Assembly: GCA_037976565.1 (NCBI GenBank)
Contig: CP137680.1
Coordinates: 20,672,675 to 20,736,674 of the forward strand
Reading direction: 5' to 3'
Origin: Mesocentrotus franciscanus
Lineage: Eukaryota; Echinodermata; Echinoidea; Camarodonta; Strongylocentrotidae
DNA length: 64,000 nt
The notes under the pieces were generated by a model that did not search any database, was not told where the DNA came from, and was given only the letters and a program-made list of their open reading frames with translations. The position numbers and the translations under genes are program-made. Positions within the stretch are counted from its first letter, which is position 1, and every line of letters starts with the position of its first letter. Of the stretch, positions 24,101-35,214 are shown in pieces.

Positions 24101-24629
24101 TTAAAGATGCGTTCTCTATGCCTAGAACTTGCGATGTGAAACTTTAAGATGCGTTGGGAAAGCAGTGATAATTGAGCCGATTGGGTACCGTGTTTCTTGA
24201 TAATGAAACACCGTGAAAATGTGAAAAAATATAATTTTACTGTCTACATATCCCTGTGTTCGCGTTGAATATGGGGTCAATTGCACAAAAATGAATACCT
24301 CCAATTTTCCTTCAAAATAGGGGTCATTTTATTATATTCTTGAACCATCATGTGACCTTCTACCCACTGGTAATGATGACATCCGAGTTGTCTATGCCCA
24401 ACTTATCATCTGGGGTTTTGTAATATCTGTAACACGCGGGAAAAACAAAAAAAGCTCTCGAAATTCGAGGCCCAAAACTCCTTTAAAGGCTTAAAAATTG
24501 CACATCACATAGTCGAACTAGGTTTTTTATTTAAAAAAAAAACGGGAAAAACGTCATTAAATTATATCAATTTCTATTTTATATTGACCAGAGCTTGCCA
24601 CTTCAAACATGTAACTAACACAAACTTAC
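21194..24629 (-). other. Gene B intron (predicted)
   Basis: 3.4-kb region between the acceptor next to the coding exon and the predicted donor at 24624-24629. It contains (TTTG)n near 22025, a LINE-like tail phrase near 22465-22580, a GA tract near 22615 and a 54-bp tandem repeat (separate entry). No coding sequence is supported. Confidence 0.5.
23753..23972 (+). repeat. 54-bp tandem repeat, four units
   Basis: Four units of about 54 bp, each containing TTTGATAGTATG-like, CGTAGTTCATCTATTCATAC and TTATTTTGTCC phrases, in the predicted intron of gene B. Confidence 0.9.
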
Positions 24630-24748
24630 CTCATATATTTGTTGGTAATGTATTCCAAAATAAACCAGTCCTCTGGGAGTTAAAAATTATACGAGGCAGT
24701 AAAATAAAAATTCAGACGACCATGTAAGCCTGCGAGTCCAATCTTAGT
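24630..24748 (-). promoter_or_regulatory. Gene B: predicted 5' non-coding exon
   Basis: The donor GAG|GTAAGT (24624-24629) ends the exon. The start motif GAATCACTAAGATTGGA lies at about 24737-24753, and TATAAAA at 24773-24779 is 31 bp upstream of the A in TCACTA, the canonical spacing for a TATA promoter. A three-codon ORF (ATG GTC GTC TGA) follows, as in gene A. This is the best-supported core promoter in the window. Confidence 0.65.
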
Positions 24749-24772
24749 GATTCGTTCGGAAGGAAGGATTGT

Positions 24773-24779
24773 TTTTATA
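24773..24779 (-). promoter_or_regulatory. TATA box of gene B
   Basis: TATAAAA on the minus strand within CCATATAAAAAC, 31 bp upstream of the predicted start site. Confidence 0.6.
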
Positions 24780-24784
24780 TGGAT

Positions 24785-26650
24785 TGGCGTATTCTGATGA
24801 CGTATAATTTGAATAACCATGACAACAATCAATTCACTCCTCCTAAATTAATATTCTGAAGTATTTTGTTCAAAATCCTTAATGATCATGACAAGGGTAG
24901 AGTACGTGTTAGTTAATGATTTATAAGACAACAACTAATTATTGGTGTACTATTTGGTGAGTACAGGTTATGAAGATGGCTTATCTATGATAGACACGGG
25001 GGCGGTGACTAGACAGATCTAAAAATAATGGAAATTTTAGAATTTGGAACTTTCGAGCGAGAACGGTTAATTTAAAGAGGAGACCTTTGGTACAAAGCTT
25101 ATTGTGGCATTATAGCTTTCATCTCTAACTGAAGGAAATATTATTTTGGTCATTAACCTTCAAGCAATCCGTGGCATCGACGAGCTCTGTGTACGAGTTA
25201 CAATTGGCTACTGTTTACTACTAAATTATCTCCTGAGCTCCATAGCAAAAAAACAATTTAATGAAGATTGAAAACATAGACAATAACAGTTAAATTCACG
25301 CTCCATAGGAAATTTATTCATATCTCAAAAAACGGTGTGAACAAGTAAATGTGATACATCGATGTATGTATTGTTATAAGCCTTTTAGTAGATTCATCCC
25401 TTTTATCGCTGTAAATGCAAGGAAAACGGACAAACATTCATGATAACAATATTTATGATCTTGGATTGTATCTCAAGGTGTGCTGATGGATAAATATATA
25501 TTAAAGAAAATCAACATTTCAGACGCTTATCAATCACAATTGTTATAAACTGCTAAATGTCATGTCGTCTCAAAATGCTCGTTTGCTAGTTATATAGTTG
25601 GCTAAGATTTCGTTAGCATCCACGAGCAATAAACGTGATGGAGATTTTAATATAAACACGTGAATCATTATGAAAATTGAAATTTGTAAGAATACAACTA
25701 CAAACAGACAAATGTATATGAAAGAACGATCCTTTGATTACAATTTTGGGGGTACAGAATGTTTCTGAAACAGGGGTGGCGTTACAGGGTTGATGTCGCC
25801 CCCCCCCCCTGATTTGGCAGAATTTATTCACAATAATTTTATGTACACTGTATTTGAAATTATATATTTAAACACTACATACCGCGACTGGTACCGCCCC
25901 TGGTTTAAAAGTAAATGATAAGTTGCATGATGCAGCTGTACGTTATAACTGTGCAATGTATATGGTGGATTGAAAATGGCAGCTTGTACATACTAATCTG
26001 AATATCATATTGGCTTTATACTTTTAAGTTATTTAACAACAAATCAATTTTATATCTTTCTTTATAATGGCATTGGTGGCACTTATGGACATGCAATGTT
26101 ACACATATATACATATATCTCATACCGCATGATTTCATGACGTCAAACAATAATATACAATTTCATATTTACAGGAAAAGAAAGAACTACTACAAATAAA
26201 GACTGTTAAATGCAAAGGGGAACAAATTATAATATAACAAGCATTTATAATAATCATTGCAGCTTTATCATAGAAGTGTATTTGTCTAAATGTACAAAAT
26301 GATGAATATGATTCTAGATTTAATTTAGTTTTATTTCATGAACAATCACAATGCGTATATACATTTTTAATGATAATAGATAAATAATTGATTTTAAAAA
26401 CACACACGTACTATAAGCACTATTTTGCCAGGAATGGCTGACGCCTCGTGCTCCAATATCAGGCTTGCGATTTTCTTTTCTCAATTCTGCGATCGAAAGA
26501 AGCTATCGTACAATTTATATTACACTTTTTATGATGATATCTATTGTTTTCATGGTCGGTGTATTCATTTATAAATAGTCTCTAACTGTGCTTTTGCCAG
26601 GAATATATACTGCCTGAGACATAAAACCACAAAAAGACCACATTGTTGCC
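24785..26650. other. Intergenic DNA between genes B and C
   Basis: AT-rich, with a poly-C run near 25800. No gene or repeat family recognised. Confidence 0.45.
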
Positions 26651-26653
26651 GAA

Positions 26654-26915
26654 CTTAAAGGGAGTGTAGCATGGCAAATACTGGTTGACGCCATCTACGT
26701 CTTCTTTGGACAACTGCACGTAAACGAATGGACTTGATTAACGGAGCGCTAGCGTTCGCGAAACAGACCGAAGTTCTCCTCACGCATCGGTTTCGGGTAC
26801 GTTGCACGCACGTGAATGCTGCGGTCGCGTCGTCCGTAGTCGTATTATACCCGATTGGCTCCGAGTAGGGCCACGGGAAAGACACATAGTCTCGTCATGC
26901 TACACTCCCTTTAAG
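26654..26915 (+). mobile_element. TAAAGGG MITE, copy 2
   Basis: Perfect 20-bp terminal inverted repeats CTTAAAGGGAGTGTAGCATG / CATGCTACACTCCCTTTAAG. Same orientation and interior as the copy at 18339-18619. Non-autonomous. Confidence 0.88.
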
Positions 26916-27055
26916 GTGACAGTTTCCTGAATGCCAATACTTTCAACACTCTCTTTTACCTAATACTATAATGAGAAAAATGACAAATCAAATTAAGAAT
27001 TGAAATTAAATTACATAGGCAGTATAACAAGGTCATTTCTTTTTTTAAATTACGC

Positions 27056-28311
27056 CTAAGATTGACCATTATCAGGGGGAGTTAGATTTGTCTTGTCGTT
27101 TACCTCAACAATATTGTCCGTAGATATATTCGCTATCTCGATATCGTTGCTAACCGGAGCAACCTGTGATGCTGTTTTGAAGTGAAGCACGGCGTAACCA
27201 ACACCACCTGCAATAAGAGCAGCTCCAACCACCGACCCAATGACAATTCCTGCGATAGCACCAGCCGAAAGAGATTCCTCTGGGGGACTTGTTGTGACTG
27301 GGGATGTCGTTCCTTCTTCTCTTCGAGTGGTTGATGATGCACTTGGATCAGGGGTTCCTGGTGCTGCTGTTGGCGCACTCGGATCATGGGTTCCTTGTGC
27401 TGCTGTTGATGCACTTGGATCAAAAGTTTCTAGAATTACTGTTAGTGTATTTGGATCAGGGGTTTCTGATGCCGTTGCTGGTGCACTTGGATCATGGGTT
27501 CCTTGTGCTGCTGTTGATGCACTTGGATCAAAAGTTTCTAGAATTACTGTTAGTGTATTTGGATCAGGGTTTCTGATGCCGTTGTTGGTGCACTTGGATC
27601 AGGAGTTTCTGATGCCGTTGTTGGTGCACTTGGATCAGGAGTTTCTGATGCCGTTGTTGGTGCACTTGGATCAGGAGTTTCTGATGCCGTTGTTGGTGCA
27701 CTTGGATCAGGAGTTTCTGATGCCGTTGTTGGTGCACTTGGATCAGGAGTGTCTGATGCCGTTGTTGGTGCATTTGGATCAGGAGTTTCTGATGCCGTTG
27801 TTGTTGCACTTGGATCAGGAGTTTCTGATGCCGTTGTTGGTGCACTTGGATCAGGAGTGTCTGATGCCGTTGTTGGTGCACTTGGATCAGGAGTGTCTGA
27901 TGCCGTTGTTGTTGCACTTGGATCAGGAGTTTCTGATGCCGTTGTTGGTACACTTGGATCAGGAGTGTCTGATGCCGTTGTTGGTGCACTTGAAGCAGGG
28001 GTTTCTGATGCCGTTGTTGGTGCACTTGTATCAGGAGTGTCTGATGCCGTTGTTGGTGCACTTGGACCAGGAGTGTCTGATGGCGTTATTGGTGCACTTC
28101 TGCCAGTTGCTACTGTTGATGTGGCATCTAATGTGGTTGTCGTGCCGGGTCCAAGAGTGGTTGAGAAACTTCCATCTGTTGCTATATCTGTATATATGAC
28201 CGTGTCCAGACTTATTGTAGTAGTTTGAGCTTCACACAGATTACTTTGCGATAGCAGGACACTGATGCAGATCCCGAAGCAGAGAACAGCGATGTTTTTG
28301 GAAATAGCCAT
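27056..28311 (-). CDS. Gene C: mucin-like membrane protein, frame broken by one base
   Basis: A signal peptide (about 1-28, VLCFGICISVLL, likely cut after CEA) is followed by Thr-rich sequence and about 14 units of DPSAPTTASETP. The frame then fails at 27566-27569, where CAGGG replaces the CAGGGG seen in the sister unit at 27455-27465. As written the protein stops at 27550 with 253 residues and no membrane anchor. In the shifted frame the family pattern resumes: nine or so more repeat units, the TTRREE stalk, PPEESLSAGAIAGIVIGS membrane helix and a tail ending EVNDKTNLTPPDNGQS, closing at 27056. With the base present it would be about 418 residues. The tail resembles D-F, the repeats A-B, so C is intermediate. 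Either a recent pseudogene, a polymorphism or a homopolymer sequencing error. A splice acceptor (CTTTCCAATAG) lies three bases before the ATG. Confidence 0.8.
27342..28075 (-). repeat. 36-nt coding repeat array of gene C
   Basis: About 20 or more 36-nt units. A three-unit block (108 bp, GGATCATGGGTTCCTTGTGC onward) at 27381 is duplicated at 27489. Confidence 0.9.
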
Positions 28312-28319
28312 GTTCTATT

Positions 28320-30335
28320 GGAAAGAGAAAGAAAGGGAGAGCAAGAGATACACAAAGATAATCAATATCTGCGTTTAAGTTCCTTAAAGCGTTTATAAAG
28401 GCACTTGATACTAGGTACATGCGTATCTTAAAACCTGTTTGCCTTTTATATTTGGATTCAAACTATCAAATAATTCTTGACGTGAGGGAAAAGTAGCTAT
28501 CAGCGGTCCTGTGAGTTATAGCAAAGAGATACTTCTGAGTTACGTGGTCTACACTTCACTTATTGTAAACAGGGTAAGGTGAAGCAGGAATTTAAAACAA
28601 AATCAGGTCAGTACGGTGGCCTTCTATTTTTTCTATGGCCCTATGTGACCTAAGGGTAAACTTAACGTGTTAGGGTGTAGGGTAAACTCGGCATGATATC
28701 CCCATGCAAATGTTAAGCATTCACGCTACCAGAAACCATCGGAGGCGATATTGGGGGGGGGGCGGGGGCTTGTAGCAAACAAAGTGGAAAATATCTAGAC
28801 TACTCATAGAACATTATGGAGGGGGTACCAACATTTTAAAAAAGTAATTTGTACCCCATTCCCTTGTCAAACACGCATATGATATAATGGGGACGGCAAT
28901 TATGTGGAGAATAAGCGAACATGAATCTACTGACAGCGTACTCACACACACACACACACACACACACCCACACATACAATACATACGCACATTTTAGTCA
29001 AAGTGCGAGTCAATGAAAAGCAAAGGAAAAAACCTCTATACCAATATAGAAGAAACAAATTAATATGGGCCTATACAAATTATTAACGCATTCATATACA
29101 GGTATTTTACACACACACACACACACAATCAATCGACATAATATTGCATATCCGAATGCGGCATTTTGTTAAAGCTAAGGGTATCTATTAATCTAATATT
29201 AAATATTTCGTGTGAAATTACAGATGGATAAAATCTGATGATATTGCATTATCCCGAGTTCATGTTAAGTAGACCTTTTGTTATTTGATAAGGCCGAACT
29301 TTTTCAAATCTCTCTGTTCTCCCCACATCCCTTGTATTTTACATCTTTTGCATATTACAGTACTGCGTATTTGAGAGTCATGAGCGTAGATAGAGAAAAA
29401 AAATAGAATCCAATAATGTTATTGCATATGTTATATATATTTTTTCTTCTGCTGACGCCTTTCTTTTTGTTATATTACCAGGAGAACACATAAATAATCA
29501 TAAACAATATTTGTTCACATGAATAACGCACTTTCTTGATGCTCTAAACATAACCATGAAAGCTATTGTCAAATCAGCTTTTGTTTTTTCTACTAAAAAG
29601 TAAGCCCATGCAGAACCACGAAGAGGTCTTCAAATTTATCTACAACCCTACTATGGACCTGTGATAGATAGTATCGTAGCAATGAGCAAACAAACACGCA
29701 AATGCCACCAAATAAAACGAGATTGTTATCTGCGGAAACGCTCCCCCACGGCTCTAGTAAACTTTAGTAGACCTCAAATGAACTGTCGCATAACATAACA
29801 GACGATTAAATACTACACCTCAATTTAGAATGATCTTCCGAATTTACTCAATAATTTATTTACACATTATGTTACTTCGGTCTTATTCCACAGACACAGT
29901 GCACCCTGTCTGCAATTGGTACATTGCAGCACGTCGAATAGTCAGGGTGGGTGCCCCCTACTAAAATCTGGTAAAAGAAGCAATGTAGATTTTTTTTTCA
30001 AAGTGACGCGGCTCGAACCCACGACCTTCGTACCAAAAGTCGAGTGTTCACCACTCCATTACGGCACATCTAAAAACCTATGTAGTTATAGAGAAAGGAG
30101 GATGTGTTTTTTGTTAATGATTTGTGTGAGGGAATATGCTCATCGATTGGTTAGCTACAAATATATTTACTTTTGTTAGATTCCGGATCGAATCGGAGCG
30201 GTTAAAAGCAGCACAAAATCTCCAAATGAATAGTTCCAAAGCTGGTATCAAAAATATATAGTCTTTAAATAAAGCCCAAAGCATAAGAGATTTGTAAGTG
30301 TACACAAAAGGTAAAATGCTACTAATCAACCTTCC
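28320..30335. other. Upstream flank of gene C
   Basis: AT-rich with (CA)n tracts (about 28947-28973 and 29109-29127) and a poly-G run near 28753. The 5' exon of gene C was searched for using the A/B start motif and was not found convincingly. Confidence 0.45.
30003..30068 (-). mobile_element. tRNA-like sequence, probable SINE head
   Basis: On the minus strand it reads GTGCCGTAATGGAGTGGTGA, an anticodon-arm-like stretch and a B box GGTTCGAG, with a partly pairing 7-bp acceptor (one mismatch). The cloverleaf is imperfect, so a dead tRNA or SINE head is more likely than a working tRNA. Confidence 0.45.
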
Positions 30336-30340
30336 TATCT

Positions 30341-30531
30341 TTAAAGCCCGTCTGCAGTAGTATGGCCAGGAGGGATTTGACCTGCATGGTCACTGACAGG
30401 TGGTTATCTCATCAACTCAGCTCTCAATTAACATAAGAAAAAGAGGATAATGGGGGACCAACGGGCACTGCTTAGGCATTGTTTTCTATATAGAGGGAGC
30501 AAGTAGCTACAAGTAGTACAGTGGGGCTTTA
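30341..30531 (+). mobile_element. TTAAAGCCCC MITE, copy 2
   Basis: Ends TTAAAGCCC and GGGGCTTTA. The interior matches 41168-41364 throughout (GGTTATCTCATCAACTCAGC, TAACATAAGAAAAAG, ACTGCTTAGGCATTGTT). Confidence 0.85.
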
Positions 30532-31286
30532 GGAATCATGTGGTTAATGAACATGAACTGACAACCGCTTACTTGAAATTCTGTAAACACTTTATCATAT
30601 CGTGGTATCATTGTTACAGTAACAGATTAAATTAATAATTTATTGCTGTCTGGATGATCTTTTCTTATCTATCTTATCACAACATTTTTCTTGTGCAACG
30701 TACGTTCTGCATGGTGCCATATGTTTCTAGGATGATACATTTGGTAAGACAGAGGGGGGAATCATGTCTGAACTTGTAGTTATTTGTTAAATTTGGTGAG
30801 TTTATATATTAATTTTCTAATGATAACACGAGCTAATAACTTTGGAGTTTGATACGGAATTGTTTCGTTAGATTAAATGACTTAACCCCATTAAATCAAT
30901 ATCATTGTCTTTTGTATTAATTCATAATCTATTACATTCGATTAAGAAACATACAAAAGAGAGAAGTTTTAGGGCCCACCTCAAGAACTGTCATCTATGA
31001 TGGTCTTTACAAATAAAGTTGAGTACTTGTAAAGATGAAAAGTGATATGTAAGCTTGGTCATTCTTTGTATGTCTGTTTTGGAAAGAATATCATAGACAT
31101 TTCTGTAACGGATTGCTCTTCCGTGGGACTAACTAATATTCGAGAAATAGATAAAAGTTTAGACCAAACTTTCAATATTTCTTTTTATTGTGATCAAGTC
31201 GAACCCTCACATAATACATCAGTCTTGTGTACTACATAGTCAACATTTCCCACTTGCTTTCAGTCAGTTTCTTTAACAATGTAATC

Positions 31287-31652
31287 GCAGTAATAATAAT
31301 AATAGTTAGTTCTTATATAGCGCTTTTCAGGACCGAAGGCCCTCTCAAAGCGCTTTACATATATATATATTATTACCCCGGTCATCGGATTCAGGCTTAC
31401 CCGCACACAATGTATGCACATTTTCAACTCCCTGGGGAGCATTCCAGCCAGGCGTCATTTTTACAAGCGCACACTTGCTAATCTAAGCACATTAGCTTTC
31501 GCATCCTACCGGGTACCCGTTTAACACCTGGGTGGAGAGTGGCAAATGTAGATCAATGTCTTGCCAAAGGACATTAGTGTCGCGGTGGGACTTGAACCGC
31601 GGACCTTGTGATCCACAGTCCGATGACATATCCACTCGTCCACGACATACTC
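31287..31652 (-). mobile_element. tRNA-headed SINE with GCGC tail
   Basis: Read on the minus strand: a tRNA-like head with B box GGTTCAAGTCCC (about 31652-31570), a body containing CCTTTGGCAAGACATTGATC, CCACTCTCCACC and GGGTACCCGGTAGG, then AAAGCGCTTTGAGAGGGCC and GCGCTATATAAGAAC before an (ATT)n tail. Approximately full length. Confidence 0.8.
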
Positions 31653-31654
31653 AA

Positions 31655-34600
31655 CTTTTTCTTGAACATATAGTTTACACATAACACTCGCGGCCCTCGG
31701 CCTTAATATACCGGAGACTAAGCGATTACGTCTAAAACAAATAATGTGTATCTTAGAACAACTTTGAATAAAATGGCGACTCATTAAAGGAAATCCGCCA
31801 TTGCGTTATCGATAATGTGATTGTAAACTCTGATAATGTTATTATGATTAAATAGCGTGCGGGGACCAATAATATGGTATATTGTTTTGCAGTTCTTATT
31901 TTGGCTTCGCAGCATATATTTCACTAGACTCACAACGATCTGATATTTGTTGATAAATTAGCCTTAAATTTTCAAAAACGCTCTTATTCCATATTCTTAT
32001 TCTGGACCTCTAAGGAAAACAGAGCCATTGAATGAATGGCCCTGAATAGAGTGATCCACCCGTATTTTGAAAAGTAATTGTAATTATTTGTATGTTCATA
32101 TGTATGTATATATGTTTTTTATAAGGAAAAACTAAATCAAACGCCTGGATTCGTGAAGGTAATACAACAATTTTGAAATTATCATTGTGTCTCAACTATG
32201 ATCGTAACGAAAGCCATTTAAATTTTTGGATGATTAGTGCCACGAGAAGAGTGGGATTAATGCCAAACAATGCATCAATCCCTACATGTACTTTAAAAAT
32301 CTCCTTAAAGATACTACGTCCCTTTTGCAGCCAACATCAAATTCTGTAGAACTTTGCAGGAACTATGAAAATGTCATGTATGTCCTATCTGTGAAATTTA
32401 AATGTTAGCAGTGTCCTAATATTCAAATTATGCAAGGAAACCCGTTTACTTGCTAGACTTCACTGTCAGACACTATTGAGTGACTGACTGGCTTTTTTTC
32501 ATCTTTGGTAATAACATACATAAAGTGAGGTGTAAAGGGTACATGAGCATTTGTCTACATCAATAACCCACTTCTTGTAATGGCCAAAATTAAACTGATT
32601 GAATCTTTGCGCAGCATAAAACGTACGACCATTCGGTACAATGGTCTGAAAAATCAGACTATTACTTACTGGCTCTATAGCTCCTAAGTCGATTCGACAA
32701 CTAATAGTCGTTATTTTCCCACTTAAAGACATTTTCAAGCCCACTTTTTTTTAGGGAAGTTCTAAATTAGTATTGTCTTTCAAATGCCGTTGGAATTTAA
32801 CCTTTTAATTTTTTTGGCCTGCAAATGGGACATAGTACCTTTAAAGAGCGTCCCTGGCCTCAATATCGACGGCCTTAAGTCATGTGGCACACGAAAATCT
32901 TTTACGATATCTTTTTCCGTTACACTTTGCTCCGTATAAAACTTGGGCAATATAACGGAGATATACAAATAAATAAATTATGGATTGAGCAGTTACACTG
33001 GAACAAAGAATTGGACTTACGTCAAGGCATGTTTCTCATCTGAGAAATTAATCTATTTTTATACCGCCTTCTTTCAGGATGCAAAAAGATGCATAGGGAG
33101 ATATGACGGATCGATTAAATGCAGCGAGTATGCAAACATGAAGAAATTGGGGCAGAAAGTGTACGTCAGGAGAGCAAGAAGGTGAAAGAGAAAGAGAGAG
33201 AATGAGAGAGAGGGTAAGATTAATATATATATATATATAGGGGCAGACATGTAATGGGGGGGGGTTAGGGGGAAGAAAAGAATGGTAAAATAGTGATAGA
33301 TGATTAAGGGTTGTTATCCTAAAAAATCATTTCAAAATAAAAAGACGGTATAAAATTCACTTTCCCTTCTTATCAAGGACCAGCTTCAGCTCTCTGGTAT
33401 GACCGTGTACAAGGATGGTTTGTCTTTTTCTGTTTCAAATTTAACATTCATCATTATTTCTTTGTTGCAATCAAAACTCGAGGTTGGATTTCAATTACAG
33501 ATTTAAAAAAATACAAACAGGTAGATAACAATGGTATAAATAATGTACACAAAGTCTAAGAAACTGTCGAGTCTGAAGCATGAATATATGGAAAACAGTG
33601 TGCTACAATCAAATTATTTCATTATAAAATAAATTAAAGTAAGCTCATGAGTACAACATTTCATCTTGATTGTATATTATTATATCATGATTAATTTGGG
33701 TATGTGTGTCTATAAATTAAGCATTTTATAATGAAATTGATAATAATGCATGCTTTTGTACTTGTTGAAGCTGTTCCCCAAAAAAAAAAAAAAACAATTA
33801 ATTGGCACAATCTTTCTTTATACAGGTCGGTATACTGTTGCAATCTTTTTATTGTTTTTAAAATGCAAATAAAGCTGTGATAAATCTAGCAATCTCTTTA
33901 TGAAACGTGCGTGATATGAAGTACACGCTATGCAATACCCCATTTCATGATTGTTATCACCATGACAGTTGCTCTTCAAACGAGAAATATGATAATTGAG
34001 AATAAGGCTTATAAGGCTTAAGATAAACTAACCAAGTGTTTATGATTAAATTCACCCACCTTGATAAGCCAATATAATCATATCATCACAAGGCAAACAG
34101 ACAAGTATGTCGCTAGAGGACGAAGAGACGGGGGGGGGGTTGTTAGGGATGTTGGGAAGATCCACACTATACATTTTCTTCTGTCGGTTTCATTTTTTGA
34201 GCCTTACCGGCAAATGAGAAAAATGACGTTTGAAATTATTTTTTGCTCGTCAGAAAGTTTTGACTAACATGTCGATGAAATGGTCCGACACCCCATTCAA
34301 AATGGTATTGGTGATGCCCTTGTAAAAATATGTACAAATATATCTGTGAAGATAGTCACCTGTTTAACTTCCCATTAAGTAAATGACTGCTCTTGATACT
34401 GAAGAGAAAAAATGGATGCCTATCATTAACTCTATATGGCATTTTCAATCCAATTCAATTCACTTTATTTAGATGCTATCTTTGTAAAAAACATTGTTAA
34501 AATACATCAATTAAAAAGTTTGCACATAAATCAATTTGAATGACATAAACATGATATATATATATATTATGCAAATGATGACAGAACTAAATTGGGGACA

Positions 34601-34850
34601 GCTGTAAAAAAAAAAAAAGACGAGGTTTTGTCAAGACAACTTCCCTGATAAAATAGCATTTGGTAAACATAAATGGCGTATAAAGTATATAAAACAGAAT
34701 AATTTAAGAAATTGCATTTTGTACCACACAAACCCAGAATACAACATGATAGAACAGGAAAAAAGAAGGTCAGGAAAGAAGAAAGAAGTAAAAATGGAGA
34801 AAAGAGGAGAAATGGAACCTGATACATACATCTATGAATGTTATTTAAAA
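31655..34850. other. Gene-poor AT-rich DNA
   Basis: No supported gene. A phrase CAATTCAATTCACTTTATTT near 34450 resembles a degraded non-LTR element tail. (TA)n at about 33226 and 34556; poly-G near 33256 and 34130. Confidence 0.45.
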
Positions 34851-34854
34851 GTCC

Positions 34855-35212
34855 AGAATTTTTTTCCCCCTCCCCTAGCAAAAAAAAACAGGTAAAAACA
34901 CCCTTTTTTTGAAGAAAAAAAGAAGTTGGGCCCCCTCCCCTGGCGCCCAAGGGGGGGGGGTGGCGGTAGAAAATAAAATAACCCTTCCCGTAGGGAAAAA
35001 AATTGTCGCGTGCCAAAAAAAAAAAAATTGTGCTCACTACCCCTGGCGCCCAAGGGGGGGCGGTGGAAAAAATTTTTTTCGGGTGCCAAATTTTTTTTTT
35101 TTGCTCACTACCCCCCACTGAGCGAAAATCGACCGGCACAATTTTCAAATTTTCGCACGAAGTGGGCCCCTTTTTAGGTCCCCTCCCTTGCCGCCGGCTG
35201 GATCCGCCCCTG
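34855..35212 (-). mobile_element. GGATCCGCC hAT-like MITE, copy 1
   Basis: The right end GGCTGGATCCGCCCCTG (to 35212) and the interior (GCCGCCGGCTGG, GTGGGCCCCTTTTTAGG, repeated CTGGCGCCCAAGGGGGG) match the element at 41532-41839 in inverse orientation. The left terminus is degraded. Repeated GCCCAAGGGG blocks make it slightly longer than copy 2. Open frames over it are G/C-run artefacts. Confidence 0.75.
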
Positions 35213-35214
35213 AT

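Noticed and set aside
32660..32744. Possible 5' exon for gene C (donor near 32661 with GAATCGACTTAGG upstream)
   Set aside because: The match to the family start motif is too weak and the 4.3-kb distance gives no further support.
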